The notes beneath the pieces were generated by a model that made no database searches, was not told where the DNA came from, and worked only from the letters and a program-made list of their open reading frames with translations. A stretch of 64,000 nt of DNA. Source: Alphaproteobacteria bacterium UBA6376. Its GTDB lineage: Bacteria > Pseudomonadota > Alphaproteobacteria > Rs-D84. Positions 58,044-64,000 of this stretch are shown here, in pieces (position 1 is the stretch's first letter; every line of letters begins with the position of its first letter). Both the position numbers and the translations under genes were made by a program. The stretch lies in NCBI GenBank assembly GCA_002437665.1, contig DJQW01000002.1, forward strand, positions 1-64,000, in the 5' to 3' direction.

Positions 58044-59828
58044 TTATTTTATTTTTTCGGCAATATCACGCGCAATCGCGTCCACGTCAAATCCCATCGC
58101 GCGATACACCGCCGCACCATCGCCAGACAAACCGAATCGGTCAATTCCAACAACCGCATCTGCAAATTCAAACCACGGGGCGGACGCCGCGGCCTCTATC
58201 GCGACAACGTAACCGCGCAGGATTTTTTGTTTGTATTTATCATCTTGGGCGCGAAATTCACTGACGCACGGAACACTGGCCACCTGAACGTCCGGCCCCA
58301 GCATTTGCGCAACCGACACCGCCAGAGGCACTTCGCTGCCGGTGGCAAGTAACGTTGCACGCACGCGCCGCGTCGCCGCCGGATATATAACATACCCACC
58401 ACGCGAAATATCGGCATTATCAGGTGTCGGAATCTGCTTTATTTTCTGACGCGACAAAATCAAGCACGACGGACAATTCGTATCAGACACCGCCATACGC
58501 CACGCATATGCAACCTCTGCCCCATTGCAGGGACGATATACATTCAGATGCGGAATCAAACGCAGTGACGGCAACTGTTCAATCGGTTCATGCGTTGGGC
58601 CATCTTGGCCAACACACACACTGTCGTGTGTGAACACGTAAATCACCGGTAATCCCGACATCGCCGCAATGCGAATACTGGGGCGCAAATAGTCACTGAA
58701 CACCAAGAACGTCGAACCATACGGCCGCAATCCAGACGCCGCCAGTCCATTCATTATCGCACCCATTGCATGTTCACGCACACCGTAATTTATAAAGTTG
58801 CCATTGAAATCCGCCGGCGTAATATCGTGATGTGCAGATGTCTTTGCATTGGTACTGTGCGATAAATCCGCACTGCCCCCAATCAAACGCACACCCGCCG
58901 CAATCATTGATTGCAAATAAATTCCCGACAGTTCACGCGTCGAAATATCTTTATCACAATCCAACGTCGGCATATCAGCCACACTGACATCAGGTTGGTT
59001 CAACACATACTTTGCATTGGCATTTTCGGCAACCGTACGCCACAGACGTTCGCCCGCGGGGGAAATGAACCCCTCTACCAACTTTAACAATTCCGAATCG
59101 GACAACGCAAACCCGTGCGCCGCCGGCTGACCTGCCAATGACGAACCGCGCCCAATCACCGTACGACAACGAACAAATGTCGGTGCATCAGACGTCGCCG
59201 CCGCGCGCAATGCCCTGTCCAGCGCGCCAAAATCATCGCCACGCACCGATATCACGCGCCACCCCGCCGCGCGCATACGCGCAGGCACATCAACGTCAGT
59301 CAACGCCGCACCATCAATGGTGATATTATTATCGTCCCACAGCAGAACCAAATTATTTAATTTATACCGTCCTGCAAACGCGATTGACTCGGACGCAACG
59401 CCTTCGGATAAATCGCCATCGCCACACAGGCAATAAACCATTTCGTCTTTCTTTTGAATTTTGGCCGCCAACGCCATACCGACCGCGTTACCAACACCCT
59501 GACCCAATGGGCCGGTTGTTGCCATCACGCCATCAATACCGTATTCGGGATGCCCCGGCAAACCACCAATCGTACGAAAAGATTCCAATTCACCAATATC
59601 ATAGCCCGCCAATTTCAAAGTGGCGTATAACAACGCACTGCCATGTCCCGCCGACAAGACGAATCTGTCCTGACCGCGGCGCAAGAAATTTGCATAAATT
59701 ATCGTGATAATGTCGGCGGCGTCCAGCACGATTCCCAAGTGACCAGACCGCGCGCGACGCACCATGTCCAACGCAAATGCGCGGACACTTTTGGACATTT
59801 CTGCTAATTGTTTGGCATCGAATTTCAT
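58044..59828 (-). CDS. tkt: Transketolase
   Basis: This thiamine-diphosphate enzyme of the pentose phosphate pathway has 594 residues, shorter than E. coli TktA (663). HLGIVLDAADI and LSAGHGSALLYATLKLAGYD lie in the first domain, and the ThDP motif is CGDGDLSEGVASESIAFAGRYKLNNLVLLWDDN near 133-166. The pyrimidine domain shows NYGVREHAMGAIMNGLA near 345 and HDSVCVGQDGPTHEPIEQL near 395. It divergently faces rnhA with 36 bp between start codons. Together with rpiB it supports pentose interconversion. Confidence 0.94.
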   Translation of the reverse strand: MKFDAKQLAEMSKSVRAFALDMVRRARSGHLGIVLDAADIITIIYANFLRRGQDRFVLSAGHGSALLYATLKLAGYDIGELESFRTIGGLPGHPEYGIDGVMATTGPLGQGVGNAVGMALAAKIQKKDEMVYCLCGDGDLSEGVASESIAFAGRYKLNNLVLLWDDNNITIDGAALTDVDVPARMRAAGWRVISVRGDDFGALDRALRAAATSDAPTFVRCRTVIGRGSSLAGQPAAHGFALSDSELLKLVEGFISPAGERLWRTVAENANAKYVLNQPDVSVADMPTLDCDKDISTRELSGIYLQSMIAAGVRLIGGSADLSHSTNAKTSAHHDITPADFNGNFINYGVREHAMGAIMNGLAASGLRPYGSTFLVFSDYLRPSIRIAAMSGLPVIYVFTHDSVCVGQDGPTHEPIEQLPSLRLIPHLNVYRPCNGAEVAYAWRMAVSDTNCPSCLILSRQKIKQIPTPDNADISRGGYVIYPAATRRVRATLLATGSEVPLAVSVAQMLGPDVQVASVPCVSEFRAQDDKYKQKILRGYVVAIEAAASAPWFEFADAVVGIDRFGLSGDGAAVYRAMGFDVDAIARDIAEKIK

Positions 59829-59864
59829 TTTATGTTATTATATCACAAAACAAGGTTGAATAAA

Positions 59865-60293
59865 ATGTTAAAAATATGGACAGACGGCAGTTGCCTTGGG
59901 AATCCTGGCCCAGGCGGATGGGCATTTGTGGCAACAGACGGAAAAAATACCGCTGAACGCAGTGGTGGCGAACGCGACACAACCAACAATCGTATGGAAT
60001 TGACGGCGGTAATTCGTGCCCTGACAGCGGCACGTCGACACAGTGAAATTGAATTACACACCGACAGCCAATATGTCAAAAACGGCATGCAATCATGGAT
60101 GAAAAATTGGAAGAAAAATAATTGGCATACTGCGGACAAGAAACCTGTCAAAAATCAAGATTTATGGATGCAGTTGGACGAATTGTCGGATGCAATAAAA
60201 ATTCATTGGCATTGGGTACGTGGTCACAATGGCAATGAAATGAACGAACGTTGTGATGAATTGGCACGCACCGCCGCCGAAAAATTAAAATGA
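59865..60293 (+). CDS. rnhA: Ribonuclease HI
   Basis: This enzyme removes RNA from RNA-DNA hybrids. It has 142 residues from MLKIWTDGS. The catalytic residues are in WTDGSCLGNPGPGGWA (Asp near 6), NRMELTAVIRAL (Glu near 44), HTDSQYVKNGM (Asp near 66) and the final ERCDELAR (Asp near 130). The basic handle region WMKNWKKNNW is present. A weak ribosome site AAGG lies 9 bp upstream. Confidence 0.96.
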   Translation: MLKIWTDGSCLGNPGPGGWAFVATDGKNTAERSGGERDTTNNRMELTAVIRALTAARRHSEIELHTDSQYVKNGMQSWMKNWKKNNWHTADKKPVKNQDLWMQLDELSDAIKIHWHWVRGHNGNEMNERCDELARTAAEKLK

Positions 60294-60305
60294 TAAAACA
60301 CACAC

Positions 60306-60332
60306 AAAACGCCCAATGCGGGCGTTTTTTAA
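60306..60332. terminator. Terminator between rnhA and rlmE
   Basis: AAACGCCC and GGGCGTTT form a stem between convergent genes, with a T run towards rlmE. Confidence 0.85.
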
Positions 60333-60988
60333 CCATGATAACCAATGGCAACAATAAACATTTCAACGCTGTCCTTGCGCGATGCAGGCGGTTTTATATG
60401 ATGCACCGTATCAAACTTTGACTTTATTTGTTTAATCAGTTCGCCTGTTGTACCACCCGTGAACGATTTAGCAACAAACACGCCACCGCGCTTTAACGCG
60501 CGCTGAGCAAAATCAAACGCATATTCCAACAGCACCATTTGACGCAGATGATCGGTCTTTTTATGCCCAACCGTATTCGGTGCCATATCAGACAAAACCA
60601 CGTCCACCGTGCCATTTTGCGCCGCATCCGTCGGCAGATTTAATTTCTGAACCAACCATTCCAGCGCAGCATCCGTTGTAAAGTCGCCCTGATAAAATTC
60701 CACACCATTTATGGGCGTAATTTCCAACAAGTCCATTGCAAACACGCGCGACCGTGGGTACGTACGCATCACATATTGTGACCATGACCCTGGGGCCGCA
60801 CCCAAATCGACGACAACCTGACCGTTTTTCAAGAAATGAAACCGTTCGTCCATTTCAATCAGTTTGTACGCCGCACGTGCGCGATACCCATCACGATGTG
60901 CGCGCGCCACATAAGGGTCAGCCGCCTGACGTTGCAGCCATGCGACCGATGATTTATGTGCAGCAATTTTCTTGTTCAGTATTTTCAT
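60329..60988 (-). CDS. rlmE: 23S rRNA 2'-O-methyltransferase RlmE (FtsJ)
   Basis: This enzyme methylates U2552 of 23S rRNA. It has 219 residues. The K-D-K-E type fold is visible: RAAYKLIEMDERFHFL near 39-54, DLGAAPGSWSQYV near 62-74, VVLSDMAPNTVGHKKTDH near 128 and VAKSFTGG near 172. It is last in a run uvrA / M-domain gene / unknown / rlmE on the minus strand. Confidence 0.94.
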   Translation of the reverse strand: MKILNKKIAAHKSSVAWLQRQAADPYVARAHRDGYRARAAYKLIEMDERFHFLKNGQVVVDLGAAPGSWSQYVMRTYPRSRVFAMDLLEITPINGVEFYQGDFTTDAALEWLVQKLNLPTDAAQNGTVDVVLSDMAPNTVGHKKTDHLRQMVLLEYAFDFAQRALKRGGVFVAKSFTGGTTGELIKQIKSKFDTVHHIKPPASRKDSVEMFIVAIGYHG

Positions 60989-60996
60989 ATTGTTAC

Positions 60997-61296
60997 TTAG
61001 TGGGCTTTTGCCGCTTTGCGTGCACGCTGACGCATCATTGCATCAATGTACGTTTTCTGAATCGCATTTGCCGCCAACACTGGATTGCCATATGTTGTGT
61101 ACAGGCGTTCATCATCACCACTGAACACAAACTTGCGCTGGCCATGATAAACATAGTTCACACAGAACGACAACGAACGAATCGAGCCCCCATGGCGCAC
61201 GCCATTCTTGTCGCACCACATTGGTTCGATGTGACAATCCATATGCGAGACACTTTGAATGTCCCAGTTAAAAATTTTCTTCCAATTTATTTTCAT
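60997..61296 (-). CDS. Conserved-looking small protein of unknown function
   Basis: The protein has 99 residues and starts MKINWKKIFNWD. Three Cys are present (MDCHIEPMWCDKNG, LSFCVNYVY), and the end is basic and helical (AIQKTYIDAMMRQRARKAAKAH). No family is recognised. Tight packing (3 bp after the M-domain gene, 8 bp before rlmE) and a good frame support a real cytoplasmic protein, perhaps linked to translation by context. Confidence 0.68.
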   Translation of the reverse strand: MKINWKKIFNWDIQSVSHMDCHIEPMWCDKNGVRHGGSIRSLSFCVNYVYHGQRKFVFSGDDERLYTTYGNPVLAANAIQKTYIDAMMRQRARKAAKAH

Positions 61297-61299
61297 TTT

Positions 61300-61809
61300 T
61301 TAATTTCCTTGTTTTTTCATTTTTTCCATGATGGCTTCCATTCCCCCCATCCGCTGTACCAAAGCCATCTGCTGGCGCATTTTTGTATATTGTTTGATGA
61401 TGTGTTCAACATCACGCACCGTGCAACCCGCGGTTTCAGCAATGCGCGCCTTGGCATTGGCAAAAACCTTGTCCGGTTCTGCACGTTCGGCGGGTGTCAT
61501 TGCCTCCAAGATTTTAATCTGGGCATCAACACTGCCGTCCTTTATCTTCTCTTTCATTGCATTGACAGCACCCGACATCCCCGGCACCATTTTCAGCAGA
61601 CCGCTAAAATTGCTCATCTTTTTAATCTGCTTTAACTGAGCCAACATGTCGTTCATGTCAAATTGACCTGACATCATACGCTGGGCGGTTTCTTTCATAC
61701 CAGATGGGATTTTTTCTTCCATCTGCTTTAATTCTTTTTCGGTTGCCACAACGCTTTCTGGTGTTGCAGTTGTTTCTTCAATCTTCTTTTTTTTACCGAA
61801 CCCAAACAT
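61300..61809 (-). CDS. Stand-alone SRP54/Ffh M-domain-like protein
   Basis: The protein has 169 residues. After a Lys-rich start (MFGFGKKKKIEET) and a linker, residues of about 45-150 match the Ffh M domain: GQFDMNDMLAQLKQIKKMSNFSGLLKMVPG, ILEAMTPAERAEPD and GCTVRDVEHIIKQYTKMRQQM, ending in Met-rich MGGMEAIMEKMKKQG. The GTPase (NG) domains are absent. The RNA-binding turn that is normally RRIAxGSG reads ARIAETAGC, so 4.5S RNA binding may be weakened. It could be a signal-sequence-binding accessory or the remains of a duplicated ffh. Confidence 0.82.
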   Translation of the reverse strand: MFGFGKKKKIEETTATPESVVATEKELKQMEEKIPSGMKETAQRMMSGQFDMNDMLAQLKQIKKMSNFSGLLKMVPGMSGAVNAMKEKIKDGSVDAQIKILEAMTPAERAEPDKVFANAKARIAETAGCTVRDVEHIIKQYTKMRQQMALVQRMGGMEAIMEKMKKQGN

Positions 61810-61839
61810 ATATTCACTCCTTTGATAAGTTTTAGTATT

Positions 61840-64000
61840 TTATTTTACCGTATGCGATTTGTCCAGATACCGTTGCAAATATTTTCCCGTCAGCGATTCG
61901 GGCACTGCGGCGACCTGCTCTGGCGTACCTGTGGCAATTACGCGACCACCACCCGCACCACCGGTCGGGCCCAAATCAATCACCCAATCCGCGGTTTTAA
62001 TCACGTCCAAGTTGTGTTCAATAACGATAACTGTATTCCCTTGGTCAACCAGTTCGTGCAACACAGACAGCAACATCTTGATATCTTCGAAATGCAATCC
62101 CGTTGTTGGTTCATCCAATATGTAAATCGTCTGGCCCGTGCTGCGCGCCGCCAATTCCTTGGACAATTTGATACGCTGGGCCTCGCCCCCTGACAAATCC
62201 AAAGAACTCTGGCCCAATTTGATATAGTCCAACCCAACGCGTTTCAGTAATTCCAATTTGCGCGAAATCTGGGGCACATTGATGAACAAATGATACGCCT
62301 CGTCCACCGTCATATCCAACACATCTGCGATGGATTTGCCCTTGTATTTAACCGCCAACGTTTCTTCGTTATAACGCGCACCGTGACATTTATCGCATTC
62401 AACATACACATCGGCCAAGAAATTCATTTCAATCTTTATCTGGCCATCACCCTGACACGCCTCGCATCGACCGCCCTTGACATTAAACGAAAAGCGACCA
62501 GATGTGTAGCCGCGGGCCTTGGCCTCGGGCAAGCCGGCAAAGAAATCACGAATATTAGAAAACACACCGGTGTATGTCGCAGGATTACTGCGCGGACTGC
62601 GCCCGATGGGCGACTGGTCAATGTCAACAACCTTGTCCACATTTTCCATACCGCGAATGATATCGTGCGCACCCATTTCAATCTTGGAATTATACAGTGC
62701 GCGCATCAATGCCGGATACAGCGTGTCCAACAACAATGTGGATTTGCCAGACCCAGACACACCGGTCAGCGCAATAAATTTACCCAGCGGAAATTCCACA
62801 TCAATATTTTTCAGATTGTTTTCACGCGCCCCAACAATGGTGATTGATTTGCCATTGCCACTGCGACGCTTTTTCGGCACGTCAATTTTGCGTTTGCCGG
62901 TCAGATATTGCGCCGTCAGTGAATCTTTGCATTTCATCACCTGTGCTGGCGTACCGGCGGCGACAACATTACCACCATTTACACCCGCCCCACGACCAAT
63001 ATCAACCAAATAATCCGCCGCGCGCATTGCATCTTCGTCGTGTTCAACAACAATCACCGTGTTGTCTTTGTCACGCAGCATCTTTAACGTTTCCAACAGT
63101 TTGTCATTATCACTCTGGTGCAGGCCGATTGACGGTTCGTCCAAAACATACAACACACCGGACAGTCCACTGCCAATCTGGGACGCCAAACGAATACGCT
63201 GCGCCTCGCCCCCAGACAATGTTCCCGCCATACGCGACAACGTCAGATACCCCAACCCCACATTCTGCAAGAATTGCAAACGTGACGTGATTTCGCGCAA
63301 GATAACGCGCGCAATATCATTTTCTTTTTGGGTCAAATGATTTGGCAAATCCGTGAACCAGCGCAGTGAATCATCAACCGCCAAATCGCATGCATCCATA
63401 ATGTCAAATCCATTGATTTTGACACACAACGCCTGAATATTCAGACGTTTACCATGACACATCGGACACGGTTTTTCCGACTGATATTTGGCCAATTCGG
63501 CCTTCATTGCCTCTGATTCCGATTCGCGCCAACGACGTTCAATATTTGGAATTACACCCTCGTACGGCTTTTCATAAACAAAACCGTTCCAGTTGATTTT
63601 AATCGGTTCATCACCACTGCCGTACAGAATCAGGTTCTTTTGTTCCGCGGTCAATGTATGCCACGGCTTTGACAATGGAATCTTGTACTTTTTATGCAGC
63701 GCATCCAACAAATGGTCAAATTGACTGAGCATACCACCACGCGACCACGGCGCGATTGCACCGTCCAGAATTGATTTAGACGGGTCTGGAATCACCAAAT
63801 CGGGCGACATATTCAACTGTACACCCAAACCATCACAGGACGGACACGCCCCCAATGGCGCATTAAAAGAAAACAAACGTGGTTCAATTTTCGGCACGGT
63901 AAAACCACTGACCGGACATGCATAATTCTGGGAATACAGCGTATCTTCGTTTGTGTCCAAACGACGCACCAATACCGACCCAGGGACAAGGCGCAACGCC
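61840..64000 (-). CDS. uvrA: UvrABC system protein A (N-terminal part beyond the window)
   Basis: This is the damage-recognition ATPase of nucleotide excision repair. At least 718 C-terminal residues are visible. They include zinc modules ([29 protein letters not shown]...CDKCHG) and two ABC signatures ([13 protein letters not shown] and [13 protein letters not shown]). The second Walker A is [12 protein letters not shown], and the Walker B strands [10 protein letters not shown] and [10 protein letters not shown] are present. The gene continues past base 64000, so its start cannot be judged. Confidence 0.96.
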   Translation of the reverse strand, partial: ALRLVPGSVLVRRLDTNEDTLYSQNYACPVSGFTVPKIEPRLFSFNAPLGACPSCDGLGVQLNMSPDLVIPDPSKSILDGAIAPWSRGGMLSQFDHLLDALHKKYKIPLSKPWHTLTAEQKNLILYGSGDEPIKINWNGFVYEKPYEGVIPNIERRWRESESEAMKAELAKYQSEKPCPMCHGKRLNIQALCVKINGFDIMDACDLAVDDSLRWFTDLPNHLTQKENDIARVILREITSRLQFLQNVGLGYLTLSRMAGTLSGGEAQRIRLASQIGSGLSGVLYVLDEPSIGLHQSDNDKLLETLKMLRDKDNTVIVVEHDEDAMRAADYLVDIGRGAGVNGGNVVAAGTPAQVMKCKDSLTAQYLTGKRKIDVPKKRRSGNGKSITIVGARENNLKNIDVEFPLGKFIALTGVSGSGKSTLLLDTLYPALMRALYNSKIEMGAHDIIRGMENVDKVVDIDQSPIGRSPRSNPATYTGVFSNIRDFFAGLPEAKARGYTSGRFSFNVKGGRCEACQGDGQIKIEMNFLADVYVECDKCHGARYNEETLAVKYKGKSIADVLDMTVDEAYHLFINVPQISRKLELLKRVGLDYIKLGQSSLDLSGGEAQRIKLSKELAARSTGQTIYILDEPTTGLHFEDIKMLLSVLHELVDQGNTVIVIEHNLDVIKTADWVIDLGPTGGAGGGRVIATGTPEQVAAVPESLTGKYLQRYLDKSHTVK

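Overview
This window looks like the chromosome of a host-associated or gut-type alphaproteobacterium. The strongest clues are a GcrA cell-cycle regulator, the gene order ruvB-ybgC-tolQ-tolR-tolA, an OmpR/EnvZ-like pair and a bactofilin next to an M23 peptidase. Many exported cysteine-rich proteins and mosaic intergenic palindromes recall those of Rickettsiales genomes. An uncultured lineage of the kind found in animal guts is my guess; no rRNA gene is present to prove it. TGA, TAA and TAG all act as stops.

Layout. 1-1350: the start of an exported protein gene, rnpB, and a block of mosaic repeats. 1354-7299 (minus): the tolA-tolR-tolQ-ybgC-ruvB operon and a hydrolase. This operon carries two insertions: a four-helix-bundle (IVP) gene between tolR and tolA, and a 1.75-kb AT-rich island between ybgC and ruvB. 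The island holds two unknown genes and a chimeric ybgC-ruvB remnant. 7443-11991: an exported protein, a two-component system and argS. 12156-17869: rplM-rpsI, tig, rpsA and adk. 17897-20919: corA, small genes, tRNA-Pro followed by tRNA-tail repeats, and acpS. 21349-22448: leader RNA copy 1 and a Cys-rich exported protein. 22900-30522: a proline-rich membrane protein, gcrA, a prepilin peptidase and an operon of exported unknowns. 30555-34341: four tRNAs around the dTDP-rhamnose operon rmlACDB. 34732-43313: a large Cys-rich exported protein, lpxA-lpxB, a membrane protein, a methyltransferase, M23-bactofilin and rpiB. 43355-44281: two Cys-rich genes (one interrupted) behind leader copy 2. 44327-50159: leuS, tlyA, a Cys-rich protein and two glycosyltransferases. 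51022-54646: mscL, aroK, an outer-membrane barrel, and a Cys-rich protein behind leader copy 3. 54773-64000: prfA, hisS, a metallopeptidase, tkt, rnhA, rlmE, a stand-alone SRP54 M domain and uvrA (cut by the window end).

The best candidate for an undescribed system is a roughly 230-nt structured 5' leader. It occurs three times, each time directly downstream of a promoter and upstream of a Cys-rich exported protein. Its helices show compensatory changes, including a 7-bp long-range helix, and it has mutually exclusive anti-Shine-Dalgarno/terminator-like pairings that suggest a cis-acting switch. The second most unusual feature is a set of fold-back modules behind two tRNA genes. They reproduce the adjoining tRNA 3' end and contain a covarying three-stem insert in the copied T loop. 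The third is the duplication island at the ruvB-ybgC junction.
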